From contig JAJSPD010000040.1 of the NCBI GenBank assembly GCA_021307315.1, forward strand, positions 310,001 through 374,000: 64,000 bases of DNA, given 5' to 3'. Within the stretch, counting starts at the first letter, position 1; each line of letters begins with the position of its first letter. The notes beneath the pieces are model-generated. The model made no database searches. It was not told the origin of the DNA and saw only the letters and a list, made by a program, of their open reading frames with translations. A program made the position numbers and the translations under genes. This document shows, piece by piece, positions 35,743 to 45,906 of this stretch. Source of the DNA: Bisporella sp. PMI_857 (taxonomy: Eukaryota > Ascomycota > Leotiomycetes > Helotiales > Helotiaceae).

Positions 35743-36299
35743 TCACCTTGAATTCAAAGGTCTCAGGTACCCCACCAACCTCCTGTCAAACCCCTCACAC
35801 CTAATCGGCATCTCACTTTGATAAAATGGGTTCTTCATCACATAATCCGCATACAGCTCATATATCCTCCTGAGTATAGTCTCCACGTTTGCCTGCTGTG
35901 GCTCTGTAAACAACAAAAACTTTGTCCCTGTGAGCGTGCTGAAACATTGAAGACGAAAATTCTCGGTTTCGAGGACTTCGATGCCGGACGGTGGCTCAGG
36001 ACGAGTCGTGGGTTGCGAAGAGAGCGCGGGGAGGTTGTGTGAGAGGGGATGAAGGCGAGTGGTTATTGCATGGACTCTGCCACGATGTTAGTGGAAAGTG
36101 GAGGGAGAAACATGAGCGTACCCATGAAATGTGCCGGCAAAGACGAGGTAGTCATTTGAGGAGAGCTTATTGAGTCCTTCTGCAAAATCTCGTTGGTATA
36201 TCAGACCACCAGCTTTGTTTATTATCATTAAGGCAAACACAACCCTTTATTTATTAGCTCTTGTATTCGAGATTGAACGGAATGTAGGTATGCATACAT
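35743..36299 (-). CDS. TRS23: TRAPP complex subunit Trs23 (TRAPPC4)
   Basis: Three exons give 152 residues: the first contributes only AT (36299-36298), then 36244-36122 and 36076-35743. Splicing of the 53-bp intron 36245-36297 (GTATGC donor, GCTAAT branch, AAAG acceptor) creates the ATG and the expected start MVVFALMIINKAGGLIYQ. The sedlin-like longin fold continues as LNKLSSNDYLVFAGTFHGVH (across the 45-bp intron 36077-36121), FRLQCFSTLTGTKFLLFTEP, and VETILRRIYELYADYVMKNP with MPIRCEGFDRR. TRAPP acts as guanine-nucleotide exchange factor for Ypt1/Rab GTPases in ER-Golgi traffic. Without the first intron the frame has a stop (TAA) just upstream of GTTGTG, so the split start codon is needed unless translation begins at the later internal ATG (LMIIN). 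Confidence 0.9.
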
Positions 36300-36702
36300 C
36301 GTGCTAATCCTGACCGCTTTGGCCACTCGCTGGCTGTCCCTCAGAGTTTGTATAGCTGCAGTATCCTCCTGTGCGGCTCTATCGATAAATTATTCAAAAG
36401 CCAGATAAATACTGGCGAATTCAGTTGAGTTGGCGCATGCGAGCGTTCACTCTAGGTTGTGTTGAATGAGGCTCAACTCGACCCCAGATTTCGCGAATCG
36501 CCCCAGAATGTGAACCTAGAATTTGCTTTCAAGCGATCAAAGCTTCGAGACTCTTCCCACCAATTCACAAACTGCGCACACTTGCTTTGGGTACTTCGAT
36601 CTTACCCACCTCGACCGCCAGAGCCGTGCGATCACGTTGAGAAGTGTAAATTAAGGGAAAGAAAGAGAAAAGGCGATTCCAGACAAGACAAGGGAATCGA
36701 AT
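36300..36702. promoter_or_regulatory. Shared intergenic promoter, TRS23 / RPB4
   Basis: A 403-bp gap between divergent starts of TRS23 (minus) and RPB4 (plus), including the non-coding leader of the TRS23 first exon. No discrete element was identified. Confidence 0.5.
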
Positions 36703-37356
36703 ATGGCAGCCTTACCACCACCCACATCGCGATCACGAGAAGCGCCTGCTGGAGATGAGGAAGCTTCATCGGTGTTAAAGTTGGGAGAGTTTCAGGATGT
36801 GGATACGTTGACGCATAGCGAGGCTGCGCTGGTCATAAATACTTTGATGCAGAAGCGTAGGGAGAGTAGGAAGGGTTACAACGAGACTGAGTATGTGACC
36901 TTAGTCTGCTCATAGCAGCATTCAATGGCATCAAAGGAGCCATGATATGTGATTGTGGAGTCTGAGAGATGCTAGTTTTTTTGCGCAGCAGGAGAGGAGG
37001 AGTTAAAGTGGAGTGTAAGAGAAAGGGTAATTGCTGATAACGGTGCAGGATCTACCACAAGACAACCGAGTACCTAGATCACTTTGCGCGATTCAAGCGT
37101 AAAGAGAATATTGAGGCCGTCGAACGTCTGCTTGCTGCGCATAAGGAACTTGCTAAGTTCGAGCGTGCTCAACTCGGTACTTGCCCACGGCCATGCTCTC
37201 AGCGAGTAGAGTATTGACAAGGAAATAGGATCGTTATGTTGCGACTCTGCCGAAGAAGCCAAAACCCTCATCCCTAGTCTCACGGACAAGATCAGCGACG
37301 ACGATCTACAGGAGCTGCTTGATGAGATTACGAAATTGATGGGTTATGGAAATTGA
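36703..37356 (+). CDS. RPB4: RNA polymerase II subunit Rpb4
   Basis: Three exons (36703-36890, 37049-37176, 37229-37356) give 147 residues. Recognisable parts are LKLGEFQDVDTLTHSEAALV, INTLMQKRRES (N-terminal tip helix region), then after intron 1 YHKTTEYLDHFARFKRKENI and the HRDC-like C-terminal SLTDKISDDDLQELLDEITK ending LMGYGN. Rpb4 forms the stalk of Pol II with Rpb7, joining initiation, mRNA export and decay. Intron 1 (158 bp) is long for this region, intron 2 is 52 bp; both keep frame. Length is close to human RPB4 and shorter than yeast Rpb4, which has a large insertion. Confidence 0.95.
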
Positions 37357-38879
37357 GTATCGCATCTCGCCCCTATTTAGAGGCATGGGAAGCTTTGCTT
37401 TATTTCTCGAAGCTCGCAGAGTGGGAAATTGGTTTTATACAACGATACCTGGACCATTGAGACAAAACTAGACTAAGGAGGAGACCAAAACAAAGGACGT
37501 GAAAGTATACAGGCGTTGGTATGGGAAAGAACATGGCGTGGTTTAGATGGGAGAATCGCGGCGTCATCTCTATATTTCTTTCAAAACAGCACCCTCAAGT
37601 GATAAATTGATGGAGGGAACGTGCATAGAAGCTTGGATAGCCCGGCTCATGCATAGAGTAAGGAAGACAATTATTCTACACTCAGACTCATTCTTTAATT
37701 TAAGTTCACTAATTTTGGCTGGTTATTTCGCATTCAAGGGAATTTTGTGTTCCATATTTGCAAAAACCCCTTCATGGAGTTTGCCACAAGTTCGAATTTG
37801 CTTATTTTCGCGTCCTTAGGAGACCATTCTCTGTTTGATATGTCTCTTTCAAAAGAGAAGCAGACAAATTTGGCCATGTCAGGCACAAGATAGGTTCTAG
37901 AGAACATTACTACCTTGGGGAAAGAATGATAGAGGCTCTATAGTACTTATTCATAGTTCTGGAAACACTAATTCCCAACACATGCTCTTCTTGGAGTTTC
38001 AGTGATTCTATTTATCAAATGTCTTGTTAGCAACATTGGCTTATTCTATATTGTGTGCAAAACACTTGCATATGACAGCGGCTGCACTACTGCATTTTGG
38101 CTTTACTTACATATTGCTCTTTTACAGAGTGTTGGGTTTTATTGAATAAGTGCAACTGCTAATACATAATATATAATATCCTAACATATGGGTACGCCTG
38201 GCGAATATGTCCATCATACGTGATGCATCCTCGTTCCATGAATCTTCTAAATCTTCAACCTCTCATAGGTTTTCAGAGTACCACCCTGTCTATACTAGTT
38301 ACACACTCGAAACCTCACATGCGACCATAAGTTCAGCATCCTGTGTTTCTGTAAAGCTATTAACCTTGCTCAACTTCACCGTATGTAGTGGTGGAAAGCA
38401 TGGCTTTCGTGCCATATCGTCAAGCTACCTGCGGTTAGAGATCTATCCAGGTTACAATTATCTAACCGAATTTAGTCGGTGTTATCTGGTAACAAATTGG
38501 TTATTCATTGTTGTATTAAACAATCTGCTGAGGGTGCCAATAAAGGCCAGTGATGGTCTGTTAAGAAATAGCGTTCCACGCTTAGATTCTGAAATCCCCG
38601 AAAGACGAGGATCGTCGCTGCTAGAAAACCTAGATCATATGGTGATCTAATTTTGAAAGACAGCGGCCAGATGCTCCAGGCTCCCTTTAAGATGCTCCAC
38701 AGCCGCTCCGAGAAAGACGGCCTGGAAAAGTTTAAAATACTACCAGGCATCTCTATGGATATAATTTCTAAACTTGGAAGCAGTTGCAAGTCCGGGTTTG
38801 GAAGAACATCTACGGTATGACTCGCACGGAATATGCTGTATGTATTTAATCTGTGATTAAGTTCCACACGACTAACTCA
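37357..38879. other. AT-rich region leading into the kinase relic
   Basis: No supported gene. The frame at 38207-38650 (plus) has no clear content; the region 38640-38880 may hold remnants of the N-lobe of the kinase relic but I cannot align it confidently. Confidence 0.4.
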
Positions 38880-39799
38880 ATCAGAACTCATCGAAATTTC
38901 TCACTGAAACTATACACACCCGATTGTGGCCATAAAGAAATTGAGATCTTACAGCATATTCCCAAGAGCGACTCGGCGCATTCGGATCAACTTTAGTGAG
39001 GAGATCATTGGAAACCTTTGAGATACCTCGGTCTGGTGGTAGCCATAAGTGCCTGGTTCAAGAACCTGTGGTTGACAGCTTCAAACGGTTTTTGCACAGA
39101 GTCGAAGCTAAAAAGTTCCCAGACTATCTTCTGAAGCTAGTAATCAGAGGTATGTTTACAGGCCTTGATTATCTGCACACAAAATGCAAAGTAGTCTACA
39201 CAAGTATGAAATCTACCCCCAACATCACAAAACTCATGCTGAAGCGCCGATTTCTAGATATTAGTCCCAATAATCTCATAATTTATACCATTGATAATGA
39301 GATCTTCGAAAAGTTTCTTGAAAATGAAATAACGCAACCCTCACCTCGGAAATTTGTTGATGGGATGCCGGTGTACGTTTCATAACGGTTGGGAGTTCCA
39401 GGCGAAGATGGCGATATTTTTTATCAGCGATTTTGGAGAGGTAGTGCGTGGAGACCAGCCTCAAAGCCGTGGTGCCCAGCCTTTACATTATAAGTCCCCA
39501 GAAGTAATGCTGGGAATAGAATGGAGCTATCTAATCGACATATGGAATCTTAATTGCGTAGTAGGATTAGTCGTCTAATCGTTTCTATCAGCAGACATAT
39601 GTTAAGAAAATTGTTCCAACGAATATAAACCTGGCCTGGGGGTTGTTCTGGGGGGGAGTTATGTTTGCGGTACGGATCCTTACTGTGGAAATCATATGAC
39701 TAGAACACATCTAGCTTAGGTTATTGGAAGATTCGGGATACCTCCACTAGATCTTCTCAAAAGAGGGAAATAAAGTCATAATTTTTTCTCCAAAGATGA

Positions 39800-39808
39800 T
39801 AAGAAATA
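39800..39808. repeat. Left target-site duplication TAAGAAATA
   Basis: Exact copy of 40440-40448, immediately outside the left terminal inverted repeat. Confidence 0.88.
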
Positions 39809-40439
39809 CGGCAAATATCTCAAATACCATCGTTTTGTTGCCAAATATCTCATATACCACTTTGATGGTATATGAGATATACGTCAACATTCACTGTAAA
39901 GCCTGTAATACGCCCTGTAGCAACTACGCTATAACAATCACAATACACGCTGCAGCAACTACAATACACGCTATAGCAATACACGCTATAATAATACAAT
40001 TACAATTACGAGTCAAATACGTTGTAGCGATTACATGGTAGCAACTACAATACACGCTGTAACAACTACAATACACGCTACAGCAATATATGCTGAAACA
40101 GTGCAATTACAAATACAAATTAAATATAGTATAACTTATATTAATTTATATCGATATATTATATATTACTAGTTTATTTATTGTTACACGCCTGTATTGT
40201 AATTGCTACAGTGTAGTTGTTACAGCGTGTATTGTGATTGCTACAGTGTAGATGCACAACAAAACAATGGTATATAAGATATATTAGTGTTTCTCATATA
40301 CCATCGTTTTGTCATTAAGTATCTGAAATACCACTGTTTGGCGCCAAGAGACAAATGGTGGTATATGAGATATTCGGCAAAAAAAGTGTGGTATATGAGA
40401 TATTTGGCAACGAAACGATGGTATTTGAGATATTTGCCG
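39809..40439. mobile_element. Non-autonomous foldback/MITE-like element, 631 bp
   Basis: Terminal inverted repeats of 52 bp (39809-39860 and 40388-40439) match at all but one position, beginning CGGCAAATATCTCAAATACC. They are flanked by perfect 9-bp direct repeats TAAGAAATA (39800-39808 and 40440-40448), the target-site duplication. Removing the element and one duplicate restores the kinase frame (KDDKKYPT). Inside, further copies of a GGTATATGAGATAT-type unit lie in both orientations, and the core carries CAACTACAATACACGCT-type tandem units on the left and their inverse on the right. A 9-bp duplication with long terminal repeats fits Mutator-like (MULE) elements best, but no transposase is present. 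The open frames inside it are not genes. Confidence 0.88.
39900..40255. repeat. Minisatellite-like core of the foldback element
   Basis: Imperfect units built on CAACTACAATACACGCTGTAG occur on the left (about 39915-40090), and their inverse (GTAGTTGTTACAGCGTGTATTGT type) on the right (about 40180-40255), with an AT-rich centre. This makes most of the element self-complementary. Confidence 0.7.
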
Positions 40440-40448
40440 TAAGAAATA
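40440..40448. repeat. Right target-site duplication TAAGAAATA
   Basis: Exact copy of 39800-39808, immediately outside the right terminal inverted repeat; continues in frame into the kinase relic. Confidence 0.88.
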
Positions 40449-40701
40449 TCCAACAAGTTTAGTTCCACCTCACAGTGCTCTGCTAAACCCTCTTATCACA
40501 GGTAAACTTATAGTTGATGATGATTTTTCGATAGAAGATCATAACGTGAAGTAGCTATGACAGCTTCTACGAGGCAAGGATAAAAAAGAATTTGTTGATT
40601 TTGTGGGGGAAATGATTCAACGGCGCCTAGAAGAGAGGAAGACAGCAGCGCAGCTACTTCAGTATCTTTGGCTAAATAGTGACAGGGTTAAATATAAATA
40701 A

Positions 40702-42602
40702 ACTTCCCAGGTGAGGAGTAAAATAACTGATTTAAGTAAAACTGTATTCGAGGTGTAGTCTCAATGCTATTCATTAGTGCAACGCATGTTGGTAATGGAG
40801 CGAGTATCTCGCCTACTATAAAGGCCCAAATTATGCATATCATTCTAGTTTATCTAGAATCTTTATCACGTTGTATTAACCTACTTATTCCTTATATATC
40901 AAAGCTCAACCCCAGTCCACGTGCCTCTTACCATTTTGCTACCGTCACTAAGCCGTAAGCAAACGATCTCCTAGACTTTGACATTTCAGGGGCTTATATT
41001 TATCTTCAAGGCAAGACGTCACTTCATATCCAAGACTTGAACAGGACTTGAAGAAAAACATGGGTATCATTGTCTTGATCCGACTAATCGAATAAGAAGA
41101 TCTGGATGTGCAATGATATTGCATACTAGCTGTGAGCACATATCGACCCCTGACTCCATGGAGTATGTATATAGCCTAATATTATATTTCGTATACATAC
41201 GTTAGTTTAAGTTGTTAATCTTATATTGGTTGTACTATACCGTAGTCTTACCACCTACTGTGCACCGTTATACAACTTTTCTATAGTACGTTCAACACTT
41301 TTGTCTTACAACTATTTTTGCATTAATAATACAAATATAATGCAGTAGGCTTTTGCACAGTGATCTTTAGCGAGATATAGTATCATCACTGTATAGTATA
41401 GTATAGTATTAAATTTTTAAATCAACATTACTTTTTTTTTACACTTCTTATACTACTACTAGCGTGGCATTAATTAAGAAAAAAAATATCAATACTATAC
41501 GTACTAAAGAGTCGTATGCAAAACACGCAAGACTATTGCGAACACCGATCCATTTCTTCCAACTACTTCGGGATCTCTATCCCATCAAAGGGTTTGTTGC
41601 GGTTGCTGAAATAACAGACTGCTTACGAATGTTTTCTGCGCAAAGAAAGGTTAACCTCTTCTCACAAAACGTCGACGAACTGTCCAGATGAACTTACGTT
41701 GTGCATCTTCCATGCGTTCTGCGTTTCCACAAGCGAGTAAGAGGGAACTATGGCCGTTTGGCTGGTGACCCCGATCTGTGTAATGGGCAGGGTCGAGACT
41801 GTACTAGCTTCCGAAGAGATATCCGACCCAGTCCTCCCTTTCGTTGATGAAGACTTCTTCCTCCGCATAGCCACTACTTGACGGTCTGTTTTCGCTCAAT
41901 ACGCCGGGTTTTACAACAAAGTCCCGGCTGTTTGCGAAATGCTCGGTGCAGTAGACGTGTGAGCTGAGTATACTCCGATAACCAGTTATACCACTCTCGG
42001 CTCGGTGCTCTCACCTATCGCGCGGTTGGTGCCGCGAAAGTAGCTTCAGATATAGTATCACGAACTGCCAATTCAATAGTTTGAAAGTCCCAGTTACTCG
42101 CAAGTTAGTAGGTATGAATAAATGATAGTAATTTTTTTTTTTTTTACAAAAAAAAAATAAACTTCAATTATTAAACTTAGCGTATTTTTAAAATAGAGTT
42201 GAATTGTATTTATAACTTTTTGGGGGTTTTTAATAAACTTTTAAAAGTTTTTTATATTGTAGAGATTGTAAGCAGTGTGATACAATTGGCAGACGTCCCG
42301 CTACAGGCTCTGGTCTACAAACCAATCTTTACTTCTCCCTTTTTCCCTGTACCCCATACTTATACTCTACACCCCGTCTCCGAGTACCCACCGACTCGAC
42401 ACGTGGGATTTTGTTATATGATAGTTTAGTCTTGTAATAAAACTTTACTGTAGCTTGTAATAGCGTTGCTATTGGCTTTGTGACCACTTTTATTAGTCGG
42501 TACCTCGACGCAAGGCATTGGATTTGTGACATTAAATATAGTAAGCTAGCACTAACAACGAGCTAGTGTAAAAAAATGATTAATAACTATAGTTGATTTT
42601 AT
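40702..42602. other. AT-rich degenerate region
   Basis: About 1.9 kb of AT-rich sequence. TATAG-type short tandem repeats occur at about 41390-41408. One minus-strand frame (41874-41662) starts like a gene but has no recognisable continuation. No transposase or reverse transcriptase motif was found. Confidence 0.5.
41662..41874 (-). pseudogene. Orphan 5' end of an unrecognised gene
   Basis: A minus-strand frame of about 70 codons begins with a basic, Ser/Thr-rich start (MAMRRKKSSSTKGRTGS) and continues to NAWKMHN followed by a good donor GTAAGT and an acceptor TTGCGCAG at about 41643. The next exon stays open for only about 17 codons before a stop, and the sequence beyond is AT-rich and degenerate. 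It may be the head of a gene whose body was destroyed. No family recognised; low certainty. Confidence 0.3.
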
Positions 42603-43020
42603 ATACAGTAAAACTTGAAATCGGCTTTAGCCCCGAACAATTAATGAATTTACATTGACTTACTATTCCAAACACAGTAATGTTGTTATTGTTAGCTGCT
42701 TTTTAGACCCTGTATTAACTTACCCCCCATGCTTAAGAAATGTTACATGAAATGGAAACCAGATTTCGTCTGTAAGTTACTTAAGATTAGATCCTAAAAA
42801 AGGACAAGGTATACAGTAAACTGCGAAATCAGTTTTGCACTTAAACATTTAGCAATTTAATATTCACCTACATTTTGCCAAGGCACTAGTACTATTATAG
42901 CCAAGCTAAATTTTAGACCCTGCATTACTTAACGGCCCAGGATATAGCTGACATGGGCCTAAAATCAACATCACATTTCATCAGCAAGTTTGGAATTTGA
43001 ATTTCTGCCTAAGAGTTAAA
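42603..43020 (+). repeat. Two diverged tandem copies of a 209-bp unit
   Basis: ATACAGTAAA at 42603 and 42811 and TTTTAGACCC at 42701 and 42911 mark two copies with a period of 208-210 bp. Between them the copies are diverged, mostly by C/T and G/A differences, as expected of RIP-affected repeats. A third TTTTAGACCCTG occurs at about 22074. Confidence 0.55.
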
Positions 43021-43421
43021 TAAAATCTGGAACGTGCTGACAGCTCTCTGACACTACAAAAAGGGCCTTATCAAGAGAAACGAGCAAATGTAGGGAAATT
43101 CCTTTCTAGCAAGGTTGCCCTCGTAATTTGCTCCTAACAGAGAAAGTGCCACTTCTGGCGCCGTATCAGTTCGGACATACCGCTGCTAATCAACCAGAGT
43201 GTGCTCGTTATAGACATTACCGTAGTATATGAAACTGTAAGCGGCGTTCTCTTCATACTTGTTCTTATCAACTTTCTTCTTGGCTTTCCTCAGCTTATAT
43301 CATTTACCCAACCATTCTTCCATGAGAGTTCTAGGTACTTAGCACATCGTTTCGTTGTCCGCCGGCATTGATTTTTAGGTCCATGGAATTTTGTAGACGT
43401 TATGAACTGTGACTTGATTGC
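43021..43421. other. Intergenic region
   Basis: 3' flank of the surface-protein gene ending at 43422. Nothing recognised. Confidence 0.5.
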
Positions 43422-44537
43422 CTACTGTGATCGTCTCCACTCTTGTAGTTCTTGACCATATGGATTGTGGTGTCCAGCCTCGACACTCTTGCGCTGACGC
43501 AACCATAGAGGAAAGCGCCACATTAACACAGCGACTACAACCGCCACGAAGCCGACTATTGCTCCCGCAATGCCGCTGATGGCGCCGGCGTCAAGTTTAT
43601 TACTCTTCCCCTCTGAGTCAGTGATGGATGTACTAGTCGTAGATGAAGACCCTGTGGTAGTGCCTGATAGTGGTGGGCCTGTTATTATAGAGGGGGGAGT
43701 AGATGTTATGGTAGGACTAAGGGACAGCTGAGAAGATAGAACAGCGAGAGCGCGGTCCGCAGAAGACCAGATGTGGATAGCCGAAGGGTCCACACCTTGT
43801 CTCAATGAGTAAGCATTCTGCGAGGAAATTCCATATTTGGAGGTGATTGCTACAACCTACCAAATGCTGAAGTAGGAGTCACATATACTGTCATATTTGT
43901 CCCCACCGAGTTGCACCCCCACCCCGTCAGCCCTACTTGTGTATGTTCCGTGTTAGCGTACACGTAGATTGGCATACAAGCAAAGTCGGCGTCAATATCG
44001 AGGAGCCCTGGGTAAATACTGTTAGCCTCTTGGCCTAGGCGAGCAACTAGCTTTTCTTCTTACTGCAACGCTTGCAAAATTCAATATTGACATTATCACA
44101 GCCGTGCGCCGTCACGAAACACGTCGTAGGTACGACAGTGGGGTAGCCATTAGAGGCTGTGCAGCCAAAGTAGCGACCGGAAACGGCCATTGTGAATGTA
44201 AGCGAGGAACTGATGTAACAACGCTGGGGCTGGCCTGAGAAGCAGAAGGATAGCAGTCAGCATTGAAAGTACGTGCTGCTTTGAGATGCATCGACATCTA
44301 TGGGCATGACATGCCTGGATCCCCCGAAGAGTAGCCGTAGATTTCAAGAGAGGCACTAGCATCTCGGTGGTGCAATGGCAGCTGAGTGATCGCCATAGTG
44401 GTGGTTGTTGGCATCACGGCGAAGGCTGTGGCAGATGTAGGCGGCACTGTTCTGGTAGCCGGATTTATTCGCAGTGAGAGACATTGTTGCGCAAAGTCTA
44501 GCAAAGCGAGAATGTAACAAGAGAAGAAGAGATTCAT
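43422..44537 (-). CDS. Predicted secreted/cell-surface single-pass membrane protein
   Basis: Four exons (44537-44315, 44234-44064, 44007-43861, 43795-43422) give 304 residues. An N-terminal signal peptide (MNLFFSCYILALLDFAQQCL) leads to a Cys-containing ectodomain (RYFGCTASNG, CFVTAHGCDN, FCKRC, GWGCNSVGTNMTVYVTP). A Ser/Thr/Pro-rich stalk follows, then one membrane helix (AISGIAGAIVGFVAVVVAVL) and a basic cytoplasmic tail. This is the layout of fungal wall-stress sensor-like and other surface glycoproteins; no named domain was recognised. Intron 1 must use a GC donor (GCATGT at 44314) with acceptor CTTCTCAG, because no GT donor precedes the in-frame stop and keeps frame. The acceptor of intron 3 (GACAAG) is the only one that restores frame. 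Confidence 0.7.
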
Positions 44538-45414
44538 TTTGCTATGTGGAACAGAAGCATTGCATCTGCAAGGCGCTATGACCAAATATTTAGGAGAGCC
44601 CGCGTAAATGGCCCTAGGCGGTATTATTCCTTACATTTAAGGCTTAACAACTTAGCCCGCTCCTCTAGGCGCCAATCCGCTTCGACACTAGGCATAAAAA
44701 GGATCTTTATAGCTTCTGAAAGCTATATTGAGAAGATCATTCCCTTTATCGTCGAAGCTAATCCTGTTGTCCACTGGATTATAGAATTTGAAACTGGAAC
44801 AGGTTTCTTCATTAAAAATTTGCTCTAGGTCAAACTCGGCTAGCTATAATAGTACTAGTATGCCTGAAAATGTGTGCTAGAAATAGACCCAAGACGAAGA
44901 GAGCATTCCTGTATTCGAGCAGCATTACCTCTACGATAGAAAGCGGATAGAATTAGGTTGCCATTTGGAGTCCTACAATATTCCAGGTAGGAGCACTCTA
45001 TGCATGCTGTTGAAGATTAGACCTACGCCAGTGAGCAATATTCTAGGTACAACTACCTTCCCAACGGAGCAGAAAGCGTTTCAGAGGATATACTAATAGA
45101 AAGCTCTAGCGGGTTAAAGAAATCTCGACGTAGATACTCGTGTCATGGATCCGCATGTGCACTACGCAACGCTGGACTTACTTCAGCAAATAATTGTAAA
45201 TTCATCGGAGTTTTACCGTTAACCTAGAGAGTGCCGTCTATATTATACCACGAAGGGTCCGGCAAACAGGATTACTTCAGGTCTCTTGGAGCTTCATTTC
45301 ACAATTCACTCAGTGATTAAAAGATTTGATATTCTGAAATCGAAGCAATTTTGAACATCATTCGTTGGGATTCTCGTAGACCGAAATGATAGTTTAGTTG
45401 CTGAAATCGTCAAA
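44538..45414. other. Intergenic region, no supported gene
   Basis: The frame at 44544-44828 (plus) has no recognisable content. Otherwise degenerate sequence. Nothing else recognised. Confidence 0.45.
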
Positions 45415-45662
45415 ATCCAAATGAAATCCTGCTCAAGCTTCGAGACTTGCGTGAGATAGCATTGCGCATCGCTCACAATGACAAGGTGGATCGAGATGAG
45501 GCGATCATTGACTGCATTTGACTAACCGCTGAGGAGTTCTTGGAAGCTCTTGACTGTAAGGAACCAGGATGTAGCGTACTTATCGTGAATACACTGCTAG
45601 AGATATTGAATCTTTACTACATAGTTGAAACTCCAACTAAATTGAGTTTTAAATATAAGTAA
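45415..45662 (+). pseudogene. Short unidentified coding relic
   Basis: A protein-like stretch NEILLKLRDLREIALRIAHN and DKVDRDEAIIDCI is interrupted by TGA (45519-45521) and continues LTAEEFLEALDCKEPGCSVL, IVNTLLEILNLYY, before a stop. Amphipathic helical pattern and codon-like composition suggest decayed coding sequence, but the family is unknown. Confidence 0.3.
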
Positions 45663-45906
45663 AACTCAATGTCAGGACTGGCGCTCTATTAGGTTAAATC
45701 CAAAGGTTTAATACCCGACCCATGGGCCCCATTCCACAGTCTACCAATGACTGTTAATGGAGGATCGCCACTGCCCTGGTTAGAATTCTGGGAGATAGTT
45801 TGCAATGCATATTGAAATGCGGGCTACGGAGAATGTCCTTAAAATACATCCTTTGGTTGATATTGTAAGCTCTTCAGGATGTTACTTCTCGGGTATCTTC
45901 CTACTA

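Larger units (their letters stand above)
38880..40701 (+). pseudogene. SRPK-like protein kinase pseudogene, interrupted by a MITE-like element
   Basis: Kinase sequence is scattered over the plus strand: RRSLETFEIPRSGGSHKCLV and DYLLKLVIRGMFTGLDYLHT (alpha-C to catalytic loop), a GT..AG intron-like gap at about 39206-39260, then PNNLI. After the gap come PSPRKFVDGMPVY, ISDFGEVVRGD (DFG), SPEVMLGIEWSYLIDIW and, beyond the inserted element, LLRGKDKKEFVDFVGEMIQR with RLEERKTAAQLLQYLWL. The catalytic-loop HxD equivalent reads YTN. Stop codons interrupt it (TAA after PVYVS, TAG in 'HLA*VIG', TAA in 'RGK*SHN', TAG in 'HNVK*L') and a frameshift lies near the T-run at about 39415. Several lesions are CAG/CAA-to-TAG/TAA changes, as expected from RIP or C-to-T decay. 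The target class (arginine/serine-protein kinase type) is inferred from the sequence order and the RSPEVMLG-like motif. Confidence 0.8.

Noticed and set aside
39796..40106. Open frames in both orientations with Ile/His/Ala/Thr repeats
   Set aside because: They are translations of the minisatellite core of the foldback element.
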